Shown here: piece after piece, positions 1-12,062 of the stretch
How positions within the stretch are numbered: position 1 is the stretch's first letter
How the letters are laid out: the number at the start of each line of letters is the position of its first letter
Assembly: GCF_001659605.2 (NCBI RefSeq)
Contig: NC_035167.2
Location: 5,250,513-5,314,512 of the forward strand
Direction: 5' to 3'
Length of the DNA stretch: 64,000 nt
Origin: Manihot esculenta
Lineage: Eukaryota > Streptophyta > Magnoliopsida > Malpighiales > Euphorbiaceae
Made by a program: the position numbers and the translations under genes
Notes under the pieces: generated by a model
Databases searched by the model: none
What the model was told of the DNA's origin: nothing
What the model saw: only the letters and a program-made list of their open reading frames with translations

Positions 1-52
1 GCATATTCCACACACATTGTTAATGCAGCTCATTTTCTTTTTACTTATGCAG

Positions 53-705
53 GACCAAGTTTTGACTGATGAAATCAAGGAACTGAACAGAAAGGTTCTA
101 AAACAATGGACCATGACATTTCGTAGATATGTTGTCAGGCATTCTAATTTTGATTCATCAACTTTATTGCAGGGTAATCTCACTTATCAAGAAAATCTAA
201 AATTGCACAAGAAATTTGACATTCTCTGTCAAGAGAATGCAGAATTACGTAAGAAGGTATTGCTCTTATCGATACGAATATCTTCACCTCCTGTTCAATT
301 CTGAATGCAATATTTTGAAGACCTGCTATGTAAGAAATGCTACCAATATCTAGAGTCTAACATAGTGGATTCAACACCTAATATCTGCCTTAAAATTTAA
401 TGAATGCAGTTATCGTATTCCTAGTAGCCTAAACATAATTCTTTTGATTCCAGGCTAGTGGAGAAAGGGATGCAAGTGAAGCAAACAAGAGTTCCCACCC
501 ACCATACACTTTAAGCAATGGGTACGACTTGCACGCCCCAATCCATCTCCAGCTGAGCCAGCCACAGCCTCATACTAATGAACCACCACCAAAATCAATG
601 AAACTTGGGTAGGTCCACTTGATACTACACATTATTGAGAAAATAATTACTCCAGCAACTGACCGAGTTCTTTTCAAAATTTTCAACAGACTACAACTGC
701 AATAA
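53..705 (+). CDS. AGL17-clade MADS-box transcription factor, 3' part (partial)
   Basis: Four coding exons are visible: 53-94, 173-256, 454-608 and 690-705, all with AG/GT borders and continuous frame. The first two (42 and 84 nt) encode the end of the keratin-like K domain, beginning DQVLTDEIKELNRK and then GNLTYQENLKLHKK, a heptad coiled coil that mediates MADS dimer and tetramer formation. The third encodes the variable C-terminal tail with HLQLSQPQPH. The last exon is only 16 nt and supplies the family's typical LGLQL-type end (LGLQLQ then TAA). The MADS DNA-binding domain and start lie upstream of the window. This clade (AGL17, ANR1, AGL16, AGL21) acts in root nitrate response, stomata and flowering; which member this is cannot be decided. 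If the 608/690 intron is retained, translation stops at TAG 610-612, giving a tail ending KLG. Clade is fairly sure from the K-box and tail. Confidence 0.85.
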
Positions 706-2420
706 CAAAGCAGTTGTCAACTGTGAACACAATCGCCCTGGTAACTTGCTTCACAGTTGAAAAAGCCAAACCTCTACATGATGAGATCATGTATGCTAGC
801 TCTTAGCAGTACCTTCCAGCAGCAGGACAATCAAATTTGGTATGATACACTATGTAAAATAGGCTTTAGAAATTGTTGTAAAATTATTGGCCAGACCTCC
901 TATCAGCAAAAATTGCAATAATGAAAAAGCTTGATAAAGCCAGGTGTTACTCTAGCTGTCTTGAAATTTATTGTGATCAATGAAACGTAACTGCTTGGTG
1001 GAATTGTGGTAATTAAATCCATTTTTTGGAAATTTTAAGCATTTTAAACATTCCTGTTTGATTATCAATATGTTCCTAGTGAAGTACATTCTTTCATTTT
1101 GTTGATGAGAAGATTAGAGCAAAAAGCAAACGAACAAATAAAACTACAATAAACAGAGGAAATGGCTGCAGAACCAAAACAGCGCCTATTTTACGGGGTA
1201 TCCAATTCAATCAAAAGAAAACATAGTTAACCATCCTTACTTCATGATGGTGTAAACATAAATCACAATTTGGCAATATTGCAAAATGCATTGAAGCCAT
1301 GTGCAATAGAGACAATATATAGCTAAAAAATTTGCATTATTGTATAAAGAAGACAAAAGCATTTAACATAATCATGAATTTTCATCACCTATCAGGTATT
1401 CAATCAAAACCAAACCAGAAACATCCACAAAAAAGAATTCCAGTTTGCACACCTAGTCAATGCACATAAAAAAATTTTAAAAAAAGAGTGGGAAATATCA
1501 TATTTTTATCAAAGCCATGCAGGAATATATGGCAGCAGGAGCAAAATCAGCATCTCAAGAATATAAGATCATGAAGGTGCAAAAGACATGAAGTAAACAA
1601 TAACTTGGTAGAATTTTCTAGTCATGCGATACGCAATCCCTTTAGCCAGGTCTATCAAAGAAATTGACTCCTATACTCAATGCAACTACTCAGAATATGC
1701 TGTGGCAAAGGCCCAAGCCTGAAGTTTGGGCACCCTCTCAAGATCCTTTGAGTCACCACTATACTTCTGCATGTTAAGAAGTCCATATGAACATCAAACC
1801 AGGGATAACCGATAACACAACTACCTCCACCATCCTTGCAAAATCTATTACCCAAATTCACTGCTATAATTGCTCAAAACCAGAATCATTGTTTGAGCCC
1901 TGAAATATTAATATGAGGAAGGAAAAAACAAATAACTTTATGCCTTCATAGTAGTATACAAGGCCATTTGAAGGCAGAAAGCCGAGTAGCAACCATTAGT
2001 AAAGATATTGACTTACTTCGAGAAATATTACCAATATACCAAGTCCAACCAAAAAAATAGTCCCAGTTCCCAGGTGAAATTCCAATAATTGGGCATACTA
2101 CCAAATTAGGAAAAGGAAGAAACAGAACTGCCAGTGACAGCAAGGAGAATAGAAATCACAGCAACACAACTTTTGTTGATGAAGCAAAATATATCAAAGG
2201 CAAATCATAGTGCCAGCTGAACAAGTTTTAGAAAAAGTTTCAGTTCAAATATCAAATATATAAAGAGAGGAACTTGCTTCAAAGTTCAAACCTTGCGGTC
2301 TTACAGCAAACTGTATGAACCATACAATTCATGTTGAACCGAAGATTATCGAAAAGCTGATTACTAAAAACAAGAAGGAAAAAAAAAATTAACATGCATT
2401 TAGAATTCGCACCTTAATTT

Positions 2421-2735
2421 ACCAATTCTACCAACAACCTTTCACATTCATGTCAGCAAATTCTAGACATCTGATTCAAAATCAATACACACTCGCATAT
2501 AGAAAGGCCAATTGATTATGAAACAATATGTATAATGATTGTGTTGACATCTAGGATTACCGATTCTACCAACAACCTTTCACATTCATATTAGCAACAA
2601 TACTAGACATCTGACTCAAATCCAATGTATGTATATATGTGCGTCTGTACAAGCGTGCCTATAACCGCAAATTCTTGAAAGGCCAATTGATTATTAACAA
2701 TGTGTATATCTTTTGTGCGGATATCTAGGATTTCC
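2421..2735. repeat. Imperfect tandem duplication, period about 138 bp
   Basis: The segment beginning accaattctaccaacaacc at 2421 recurs with one change at 2559. Both copies go on through a 'ctagacatctga' stretch, an 'aaaggccaattgatta' stretch and a final 'ctaggatt'. The second copy has about 40 extra bases, including TGTATGTATATATGTGCG. No function is apparent. Confidence 0.8.
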
Positions 2736-4275
2736 AGTCCAAGCATATTTAAGAATAAAATCCCACAAGACAAATCCTCCACTAGAAGAGAACTCATCCT
2801 TGAGTTTAAAGCATGAAAGTGTATTCTCCCAATGCCAAAGGAATAATTAGTAGCTTGAAACCATAGTGCCTCAATTCGTCAAGTAACTTGCTACAAACAC
2901 TATTCCTTGAATTTTCAACCTACAAATCCATCCAATAAGAAACTATATTGCAATTAATATTTGTTATACCCTCTTCCAATGAATCTTTAACTTCATCATC
3001 ATCAAAATATGTTTATTTCACTTTTGACACTCTTTACAAACATTAAAAAAAAAATTATAAATTCCATGCATTTCTCTTGAAGTTCCAGCAATGTCCATCA
3101 TCTTTATTTAACTCTACATTTAAGGTTTTGGCCCTTTATTTCGTCCATTGGCACCATGCAAAAATTATCACACAATATTTATAGAAATTCATGAAGTTAC
3201 ACCTGCAAAGAGGTTTCTAAAGAATCTAAATCCCTACCTTGATTCTGCAAATTGTCTATAGCTTTTATCACAAGTTCTAAATCCAAATAAATCTCTCAGA
3301 ATATCTCCTCAGTTACTAATATAAAATAGCCACTTAAAGAATTATTTCTTGTAGAAATCACCATCAAAATAAGAAATAACCCTAACTACAAGTACAAGTA
3401 AAATCTCCAACGTAATTTTCACCATATTCGTGATTCCAAAATTTACTTCGTTTCAATTAGGATGTTTTACATGAAGAAATTGCTTTACACTCCCTAAAAT
3501 GCCCTAAGAAAGCTAAGAGAAACTGGCATTGTGAGGGAACGGCAAGTCATTCATCAATTAGATACTTTAAGCAATCTACTGTCTGAGAGTTTGGGACAAA
3601 GGTCACAGCAAATAAGAAAAGAAGTAGCATAATTGCTGATCTTGAAATCACAAAGTTGCTATTGCCTATTGCTATTTTGGAATTCAGTGTGTTGAGAAGG
3701 ATCTTCTGGTACAAAATGGGTTCAGTAGACTCATATTTTCCCTTCAGAATTTTTTTCCATATTTTCTGTTTAGGGTCCCAGTAAGTGTTTTATGTTGCTG
3801 CCCTTCTGCTTGGCAACTTAAATAAATTGATCATTGAAAAACTTTTGTTTGGAGATATTGGACCCAACAAAGTGCCTTCAAGTCTCTCTGGCATTTTGTC
3901 AGAAGTTTTTTTTTCTTTTGAAACCCTTTTGGCTTTTATACATTATAGTTTTGATATTCTAAATAGGAAATTAATACAAGAAGTAACAGGTTTATGGTAT
4001 TCAATGTCTACACATTCTAAACACAGTAATATGTATCAATAAAAGAAAGCCAAGAGAAACTTTGCTTTCTTAATACACACAAACACCTTAAAAATCCTTG
4101 AATCCACAAGGAAATTAGGAAAAAATTTCTGAATTTTATTAATAATGGATAAGAAAAAATCTGAATTCTATTAAATGGGCAATCTTACCTCCACATAATG
4201 CATAAGATGCCAATTTATAAGGCCTAGAAAACCCTAAATGAACTTGGGATAGAAATCCTAAACACAAACACTATC

Positions 4276-4460
4276 CCCCTTGTTTGGAATAAAAGATTTC
4301 ACCAGAATTCAATTTATTTCTTTTCTATCAAATTTCTTATTTGGAATGGAAGAATTCATTTATTTTTTTAACTTACAAAATTTTCATTTAAAAAAAAAAA
4401 AAGAAATCATGCATGATTTTGTTAGAATTCATTTGAAATAAATCATGCCAAACTGAGGGC
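4276..4460. mobile_element. Possible short MITE with CCCTTGTTTGG-type ends
   Basis: The stretch opens with cccttgtttggaat and closes with atgccaaactgaggg, which are imperfect inverted repeats of each other; the adjoining bases (agaattca near both ends) continue the inverted symmetry. Short A+T-rich elements with such ends are common in dicots. No target duplication could be fixed, so the call is tentative. Confidence 0.35.
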
Positions 4461-5407
4461 AAAGGAATGCCTAACATGTTAAGCAAATGAAACCTAAACT
4501 AGTAAGAAAAATAAAATCACATCATTAAAATCAATACGAGGGCATGTATCTATGCCAATCTAATTTATCATTCAACTAATGCTAACACGGACGAACATGT
4601 CAATCTAATTTATCAACTGGGTCTCAAAGAATTTTCTTGAAGAGCCTATCCAAAACTGTCTACCCCATAAAAACATTGTATTTCTCTATTTCTACAGATT
4701 CAGAGAGGAAGATTGTAAGAAAAAGTTTCAGATATGCTTCAGTCAATTGTTGCAATCATTTAATAAAAACACCTGCTATACAGGTATAGTTACTATCAAG
4801 TGTAAGATAAAATTGAGAGTTATATGAAACACTACAGGAATGTAAAGCAAACTTGATTAAATATAGGCCTGCAACCAAGAATGTGCGACAGCAATCTACC
4901 CAAGTTACGATAAAAAGAAACAAACAAACAACATAAAAACATCAGAAAATTTAAACATCAATCAACCATTTCTCCCATTTCCACCTTTATCAAACCTAAT
5001 ATCAATTTGCTGCGTAATTTAAACACACAAAAAAGAAAATCAGAAACATAAGAAAAGAAACAACAAACAAGGTGTAAACATCAAATCCAAAAACCAAAAA
5101 ACTCAGTACAATATTCAAAAACGAAAATATGAACTCTTACATTCACATTTTCGTGGAGAGAAGATCCAGACCATAGCCTAAAGTTATGCCCATATACTCT
5201 TACATTCATCAAAGAACAACCATAAACATCGACCAAGAAAACCTGCAAATAAAGAAGAAAAGAAAGAAAAAAAAAAACAAAAAAAATAGGGTCGTCAAGT
5301 GAGAGCCAAGGAGAAGAAGTGCAGATAACAAAAAAACCCATGAAAGTTAAACAAGGAAAGAAAGAAGAGGGATCAGTAGAAGATTTGAAGAAGGAAAGAA
5401 ACGTACT

Positions 5408-5525
5408 GTGGATTGAAGAGAGATGATGGAGAGACGAGAGATCCTTGGAAGGAAGGAAAGGAGAGAGCTTTGGTGTAGAAAAATGTCGGACGTGTACCGG
5501 CTTGAAGAGAGAGAAGAAAATATCT
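5408..5525 (-). ncRNA. Candidate leader exon of a minus-strand, probably non-coding transcript
   Basis: Read on the minus strand, a TATA-like CTATTTAAAC (about 5550-5560) is followed about 30 bases on by a CT-rich stretch typical of plant 5' leaders, ending at a good splice donor (CCACA|GTACGT, exon end near 5408). Further minus-strand splice-like sites follow: an acceptor TTTGCAG near 5235 and donors AATGTAAGAG near 5200 and 5140. No open frame with a recognisable protein lies downstream on this strand before the MADS gene, so a spliced long non-coding RNA converging on the MADS gene is the best guess. It could also be a 5' UTR of an unrecognised or lost gene. Exon ends are approximate. Confidence 0.35.
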
Positions 5526-5548
5526 AAGCCAACTTTCTACAAAATCCA

Positions 5549-5562
5549 CGTTTAAATAGGGA
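5549..5562 (-). promoter_or_regulatory. TATA-like box for the minus-strand transcript
   Basis: The minus strand reads CCCTATTTAAACGTGG here, about 25-35 bases before the CT-rich leader. This is inferred from spacing and composition only. Confidence 0.35.
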
Positions 5563-7303
5563 CAGGATTGGAATCCAATGTAACTGGATTCAACTGTTTT
5601 CCGTACGCCTGGTTAGTGATTAGTCCTTGCGTCTGTTTATTAATAATAGAATTTAAAAGATTTCTTTTCCCTATAATTACAAAATCTTTTATATATTATT
5701 CGATAATAATTAAATTTTTAATAAATTTAATCCTCAACTCTATTTTTTTATAATATTAAAATAAAATATATATAAAATTAAAATACATATTTGTTATTGG
5801 ATAGAATAATTTAAATTAGAATTCAATTTTATTTTTTCAATAAGAATTCTAATTTTATTAATTCAAAAAAAAGTATCTACAAGCATAAAATTCTCAATTT
5901 AAAATTCAATTTAAAGCATAAAACTTTATAAGTTAAGTTAATTTACTTACGTAAAATGTTAAATATGAGTTTTTAAATTTTTTTTTTAAATATGAATAGT
6001 CTAAACTATTAATACTATATTTTAAAGTTTAAGCAATAATATTTTTACAGCTTAATACTACTTTTAAAAAAATTGATATTAATTTAAAAATATTATAAAA
6101 AATATTTCATGTTTTTTACTATATAATAATATATTTTAATAAAAATTTATTTTATATTCATAAAATTATAATTTTTACTGTATTTTTTATCTATTGCAAA
6201 AAAAATAATTACTTAAATTTAATAGCTAAAACAGATATAACGGTTTTGAAACAGTTATTATTAATTTATAACTATAATTAAAATATATAAAATAATAATT
6301 TATATCTGTTGTTTTATATCTCGTAGTGTATAATTCATTAAAGCAATATTTGATTTTGATTTATATTTAAATTTTTTAAAATTTTACAGACTTGAATTAT
6401 TACTTATTAAACACATTTTTTCTAGATTTAAATTTTGTTTTTTTTAAATTTAAATAGTCCATAAACACCATTAAACAATTTAACTATTACTTTTAAAACT
6501 ATTTTTGCAACTTCATACAAAAAATTCATTTAGAAATTTGCAACTTCATATTTATCCTTAAAAAAATTTTATACATTAAATTTTAATATAAAAAATTGTA
6601 ATAAAATATAAATTTAAATTCTTTTAATTTTATCAAAATAAAATCTCAATTTCCAAAAATTTATTTCACAATTAATGATACAAATCTTAATATATGTATT
6701 ATTAAATTTTAATTAAAAAAATATAATAGATCTTAAACTCGAATATATAATAATCTATTCAATTTACAATTTTTAAATATTAATAAATTTATATATTTAT
6801 AAATATTCTTATTAAAATTAAAATTAATTTAAATAATAATATTATTATTTTCAAATTTAAATATAAGTGTAAATAACTAAAAAAATCTAAAGGCATCATT
6901 AGTAAATCTATATACCGCTATTCCATTTTTATATGCATTTAATTTTATCTAATTTATATTTTTATATTTATTATATCACTTTTAAATATAATATAAAATT
7001 ATATATTTATAATAAAGATTATATATCTTGTAAAAATTAAAATATTATAATATTACATATGAATAATTTAAATATATAATTACCACAGTCTAATTCTAAT
7101 TTATTATTTATATATATATATATAAATTTATTTATAACAATAAAATTCAAAAAATATAAACTAAAATAAAAGAATATTTTAAGTATAATATAAAATTCTT
7201 TTATAAAAGATTATTTTTATTATAAAGATAAATACGAATGCTTTAAATAATCTTATTATTTACTACCCTTCTCACTTTTATATATAACTAGTTTCTTTTC
7301 ACT
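5563..7303. other. A+T-rich intergenic DNA
   Basis: Very A+T-rich sequence with long A and T runs. There is no plausible coding frame, RNA gene or repeat boundary that I can define. Confidence 0.6.
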
Positions 7304-7760
7304 AGGGTGAGCAGTGTTCGGTTCAAACTGAAAAAATTGACCGAATCGAATCAATTTAAAAATTTGATTCAGTTTTTTATACATTTCAGTTCGGTTCTAT
7401 TTTTAATTTCAGAAATCTCGATTATTTCGGTTCGGTTTGGTTTTGATCAGAAAAAATCGAAAAAATCGAACCGAATCGATTAGTGATAATAATATATTTT
7501 TTCAATAATATAGAGAAATTAAATCATATTAAGATTAAAATATTTTAATTAAATTTTATAATATTAAAAATAAAGTGTAAAAAATAAAAAAATTTATTAA
7601 AAATTGAAACTAATCAAACCGAACCGAATCAGACCGGTTCGGTTCGATTCGGTTTTTGACCAAAATCAGTTCGGTTCGATTTTCATAAACACTAAAATTT
7701 TAGTTTTTAATTTATTCGATTCGATTCGATTTTAAATCAAACCGACCGAATGCTCACTCT
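7304..7760. mobile_element. Complete MITE-like palindromic element (family reference copy)
   Basis: About 457 bp. It starts AGGGTGAGCA and ends TGCTCACTCT, a near-perfect terminal inverted repeat. The inverted symmetry goes further: runs of TTCGGTT, CGAACCGAA and TCGATTTT on the left are mirrored on the right around an A+T-rich centre containing 'attagtgataataata'. There is no coding capacity. A short flanking duplication (ACT or CTA) is possible. The same sequence recurs about fifteen times in this window in full or in part. The superfamily is not determined. Confidence 0.8.
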
Positions 7761-8949
7761 ACTTTTCAGCACTGCATTGCACGAGTATATATGCAATTTT
7801 ATATATTTATTATTTTAATGAAAAATTTTATTTTTTAAATAATATTTTAAATTTAATTAAATAAATTTATAAAAATAAAAAATTTATTGAATAAAATTTT
7901 AAATTATCATTATAAAATCCTATCATAACATTTTAATACGCTGTTGTTGATTTTTTTTTATCTATTTATTAAATTTTATAAATATTAAAAATATATGAGA
8001 ATATTTTAATGGGTTCAAAAATTCTCTCCTCATTCACATCTTTATAAATAATAAAAACCTATATGAATTTATTGTAATAAATAGTTCAATTAAATTAAGA
8101 TTTGATTAACTATTTTTTATTTTATTTTTAAATTAAATTATTTTGAATAATTTGAAAAATTTAGAATTATCTATCTAATCAAATTATTATTTTTATTAAA
8201 TTAATACATATAAAATAACTAAAATTATCTATTAAAACAAACTTATTAATTAAACTACAAAAAATTTAAATAACATGATATAATAATTATATTAAGTGAT
8301 TTTAAACTCATTAATAAAATTAAAACAATATACTTACTCTCAAATACTATTAATTGATTATTTTATCATAATTAAAATATATTTAACTTAATTTAGAACT
8401 AATTTTAATTGCTATGAATCATAATTAATTGAATTTTTATTCTAAAATTTATTGGCTAAATACTTTAAATCTATTATAAAAGTAAAAAATGTTTTTCGAC
8501 TAATCAAATGAATATTAAATTATAAATTAAATATTTACTATAATTTTATCTTTTAATTAAAAAAATATATTACTCACTTAGAACTGGTCTTTTTTTCTTA
8601 ATAAGAATAAATTTAATATTATTTTTGTCTCATAATTTTTTCTATTTTTATTTTTTAGTTGTTTTAAAATTATTCTACATTTTTCTTTTTTAAATTACAG
8701 TGACATATAAATTTACTATTGTAATCCTATTTATTTTTATTTTATTTTCAAAAAATATCATAAAATATCTTATAAAACTTAATATATTTACGATGGATAT
8801 AATTAAAAAATTAATAAAAAAAATTATATTTCTTAATATGTATAAAAAAAGCAAGATCGACAAAAATTATAAAATAAAAAGAGTAACAAATGCTTTAAAA
8901 TTTATTTTGTTATTCAATGATCTTTTGGTAAGGCTGATAAAAAAATCTT
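7761..8949. other. A+T-rich intergenic DNA
   Basis: Very A+T-rich with no recognisable gene. The one long open frame (about 8700-8957) is almost all Lys, Ile, Leu, Phe and Asn, as expected by chance in such DNA. Confidence 0.6.
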
Positions 8950-9095
8950 CGAATTGATCTAAATTAAAATTTTAGTTTGGTTCTGAAATTAGTATGATTT
9001 AGTTTAGTTTTATTTTCTTGATATTTTTTTAATCGGTTTGATTCTATTTTAGTCAGAAAAATTTTGGTCACACCGAACCAAACCGAAATAAGTAA
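8950..9095. mobile_element. Partial, degraded MITE copy
   Basis: It carries the family's inner motifs (ttttagtttggttctga, aatcggtttgattc, gtcagaaaaa, accgaaccaaaccgaaat) but lacks clear ends. It matches about a third of the 7304-7760 copy, with rearrangement or decay. Confidence 0.5.
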
Positions 9096-9555
9096 ACAGA
9101 ACGTATTATTCAATTTTTATATGTTTAAACGTTTGACTAGTTAGGTTCTTATTTCTTTTTTTTCTTAGTCTTTTTTTTTTCCTTATTCTTCTCATTCTTC
9201 ATTGTCCTTTTTTTTCTTTTCCCCTCCTCGTCTTCTTCTCCTTTTTCTTCTTTATCAAAATTGTTTCTCCCTCAAAGCCCCTCTCTCTCTTTTAATTTTG
9301 GTTGAGGACACATCCACACTTCACAAACTTTTCTCATCGTCAGCTCAATGGAACATTTGAGAGCTAGTTGAGCAAGGGTATAAGTTGTTAGGGAAGCTCA
9401 ATTGATCCAAGCATCTTTCGATGCCAATGTCTGCAATTATTTTCTCTAGAGACATCTGAGTGATAATCTCCAAAATTGAATTTCGACTACATGCTACTAC
9501 TAGAAATCTACTCTTACACTGGGTTTCGATCACGTTTGAGCGAATTAAAATCTTG
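9096..9555. other. Pyrimidine-rich stretch and left flank of the copia element
   Basis: 9120-9290 is a T/C-rich low-complexity run. 9300-9555 is of ordinary composition and was continuous with 21907 onward before the copia insertion. No gene was recognised across the rejoined flank. Confidence 0.5.
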
Positions 9556-10086
9556 TGTAATCGGTGCCTTGAATTTAGTAAATTTTCACTTTAATGTATA
9601 TACGCCAATATCATACTTGAAAATTATGAATTGATATGGTATTTACTTATTAGTTTTTTCATCAATGTGCCATATGTGCTGTAAATTCTTTTTCATGAAG
9701 GAAGTTATAAATTCCTTCGTCATGAAGGAAATTCAAAGATGGCAAATTAAGGGGCCGACTTGGTCCACCTCTTTACTTCCTATCAGCTTGTGAAATTTAA
9801 ATACATTAAGTTGGATAGAAAAATTATGTGAGATTTTTTGGATTTTATTTGGTGAGAGGAAAATATTGTGAGTTTGGATAAATTAATTTGAGTATTATTC
9901 TCTATATTTATTTTGTAATTCTCCTATTTTATTAGTGAATTTTTTGCTCCCCTTCGCCCGTGGACATAGGCTTCTACTAAATCACATAAATATTGTATTG
10001 TCTCCTTTTATTTTATTTTTTCATATTTATTTTGTTATGCCATATTTTATTCATCCCAAATAAATATTTTCAATCTAGCCTTAATA
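9556..10086 (+). repeat. 5' LTR of the copia element
   Basis: Starts TGTAATCGGTG and aligns by eye with 21341-21906 over its whole length, e.g. shared 'gaaaattatgaattgat', 'tagcttgtgaaatttaaata' and 'ataaattaatttgagt'. The right border is placed just before the primer-binding-site relic and is uncertain by a few bases. Confidence 0.8.
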
Positions 10087-10089
10087 AAC

Positions 10090-10101
10090 TAGCATCAGAG
10101 C
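10090..10101 (+). other. Relic tRNA-iMet primer-binding site of the copia element
   Basis: TAGCATCAGAGC lies just after the 5' LTR and differs at two positions from TGGTATCAGAGC, the site used by most plant LTR elements (intact in the nested gypsy at 14177). Confidence 0.7.
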
Positions 10102-10136
10102 TACGTCTAATATTTATTTTGAGATTAGTTATAGCT

Positions 10137-10960
10137 ATGATAAAATTTGACATGGAGAAATTTGATCGCAATATTAGTTTTGCCTTATGACAAGTGAATA
10201 TGCGGGCTATCTTGACACAGAACGAGTTGCAGAAAGCACTGTTAGGTAAAAATTATCGTAGTCTATGACTGATAATCAGAAGCAGGAGATGGATTAAAAA
10301 GCTTTAGTTGTCATTCAGTTATGTTTGTCTGATGAGGTTTTGCGATAAGTCATTAATGAGAAGACTATAACAAGTTTATGGACTAAGCTTGGGTCGCTAT
10401 ATATGATGAAGAACCTTGCAATAAAATTAGTCGCGAAGCATCATATGCACATGCTTATTATAGCAGAAGGTACATCACTAAAATCTCACGTTGATGAATT
10501 TAGTTGTATTTTAATAAATTTAAAAAATATGGATATTGAGTATGAAGGGGAAGACCAAGCTCTTATACTGCTTCTTTCTTTACCTTCGTCTTATAAACAT
10601 TTTAGAGATACTCTTATTTTTAGTAAGTCAACATTGACTGAGGAGGTTAAGTCAGCTTTATTCTCAAAAGAGCTTATGGATAAAGAGCTTATTTCCAAAA
10701 ATATTGTTAGAGGAAGGCCTGCCAATAGAGATTTTGCCAGTAACAGACCCAAATCAAGATCAAAATCCAGATACAGAAACATTACTTGCAATTATTGTAA
10801 GAAAAAGGGACACATAAAGACTGATTTCTTCAAGTTGAAAAATAAGCAAAACAATAAAATTGACCAGAACAAGCCTGTTGAAGCTAGTATGGTGGAAGAT
10901 GTTGTCGTTTCTAATATTCATTTTGTTACTGGAACTATACCAAGATCCAAGCAAAATTAG
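10137..10960 (+). pseudogene. Copia gag relic
   Basis: The gag start reads KFDRNISFAL then TGA where copia Gag normally has Trp; homology resumes after the stop in another frame (MRAILTQNELQKALL). The longer open part, 10403-10960, holds the usual Gag body (HVDEF, LLLSLPSSYKHFRDTL), a basic stretch and a zinc knuckle CNYCKKKGHIKTDFF in which the fourth metal ligand Cys is replaced by Phe. Gag normally coats the element RNA. With a nonsense codon, frameshifts and a broken zinc knuckle, this is not functional. Confidence 0.85.
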
Positions 10961-11300
10961 TACTTAGATATTGCTACCTCATTTCATATGTGTGTCAATA
11001 AAGAGGGATTCTCTACTTATGAGCCTATTGTCGATATTGTGTTGATGGCTAATGATGAATCTTGCGAGGTTCGAGGAATCGGTACAGTCAAGCTCAAAAT
11101 GTACGATGGAGTAATTAGGACATTGATTGACATTCTACATATTCCAGACATTAGGAAAAATCTCCTCTTTAAGCACACTAGCAATGGGTGGTTATACATT
11201 CATCGGAGATGGAGATTTTGTGAAGGTTGTGAAGGGTGCTCTTACTGTGATGAAAGGTCAACTAATTAGTAGATTATATGTAGTATAAGCATCTGTTGAA
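10961..11300 (+). pseudogene. Copia aspartic protease relic
   Basis: Follows the gag stop in the same element. The active-site segment reads LDIATSFHM where copia proteases have D-S/T-G/A-x-S; later conserved parts VRGIGTVKLKM and ILHIPDIRKNLL are clear. A frameshift then ends homology near 11170-11270. In an intact element this enzyme cuts the Gag-Pol polyprotein. Confidence 0.8.
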
Positions 11301-11329
11301 ATATGTACTGTTGCTGTCTCTTCTTCAAT

Positions 11330-12057
11330 AATAGATTCTGATAATACAAAATTATGGCATATGAGGCTGGGACACATGAGTGAAAGAAATTTGAAAATCT
11401 TAAGCAAACAGGGTCTTTTTTATGGCTAGAGTACATCTAAATTAGAGTTTTATGAATATTGTATCTTTAGTAAATAGAAGCGAGTCAGTTTTTATACTGC
11501 AATACACAAAACTAAAGGTACTTTGGATTATATCCATTCAAATTTTTGGGGGCCTGCTCGTGTTCCTTCTAAAGATAGTGCTCGGTACATGCTTACTTCC
11601 ATTGATGACTACTCCAGGAAGGTATGGGTTTATTTTTTAAAATACAAGAATGATGTGTTTGCTACTTTTAAGCAGTGGAAGACTTTGGTTGAAAAGCAAA
11701 CAAGAAAGAAGATTAATAGACTCTGTATAGATAACGGATTAGAGTTTTGCGAAAGTGAATTTAACAAGTTTTACAAAGATGAAGGCATTGTCAGATATCT
11801 CACAGTTAGAGGGACTCCATAGCATAATGGTGTTACAGAGCGCATTAACAGAACTTTTTAAGAAAAGGTTTGTTGCATATTGTTTAATTCTGGCTTGTCT
11901 CAAGATTTCTGGACAGAAGCAGCTTCTACAACCTGCTATTTGGTGAATCGTTCTCCATCCACAGCTATTGAATTAAAGACTCTTGAAGAGGTATGGTCTG
12001 ATAACCCTCATGATTATTCTAATTTGAGAGTATTTAGTTGTACTGCTTATATTCATA
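11330..12057 (+). pseudogene. Copia integrase relic, cut by the gypsy insertion
   Basis: A pre-integrase segment (LWHMRLGHMSERNLKIL, from about 11353) leads in a shifted frame to the integrase core at 11523-11822, with SIDDYSRKVWVYFLKYK and CIDNGLEFCESEF, and then HNGVTERINRTF after a stop in place of Gln. It continues at 11880-12057 (SQDFWTEAASTTCYLVNRSP) up to the exact point of gypsy insertion. The D-D-E residues can be picked out but lie in broken frames. Confidence 0.85.
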
Positions 12058-12062
12058 CCAAT
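12058..12062 (+). other. Target-site duplication CCAAT, left copy
   Basis: CCAAT directly before the gypsy 5' LTR is repeated exactly after the 3' LTR (19279-19283). Copia coding homology resumes directly beyond it. Confidence 0.9.

Larger units (their letters stand above)
706..5400. other. Long stretch without a protein gene
   Basis: About 4.7 kb at higher G+C than the DNA to its right, with no reading frame that resembles a protein on either strand. The first few hundred bases are presumably the 3' untranslated region of the MADS gene. The rest contains a 138-bp tandem duplication, a possible small MITE at 4276-4460 and, on the minus strand, several splice-like sites that could belong to a non-coding transcript starting near 5525. 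Confidence 0.6.

Noticed and set aside
1655..2143. Minus-strand frames of 65-68 codons
   Set aside because: No family resemblance; tested as possible coding exons of the minus-strand unit and not convincing.
5081..5341. 86-codon minus-strand frame with hydrophobic residues
   Set aside because: It crosses several splice-like sites of the putative minus-strand transcript and resembles no protein.
8700..8957. 85-codon frame rich in Lys, Ile and Phe
   Set aside because: Composition is that of random A+T-rich DNA. No homology or signals, and it has no splice context.
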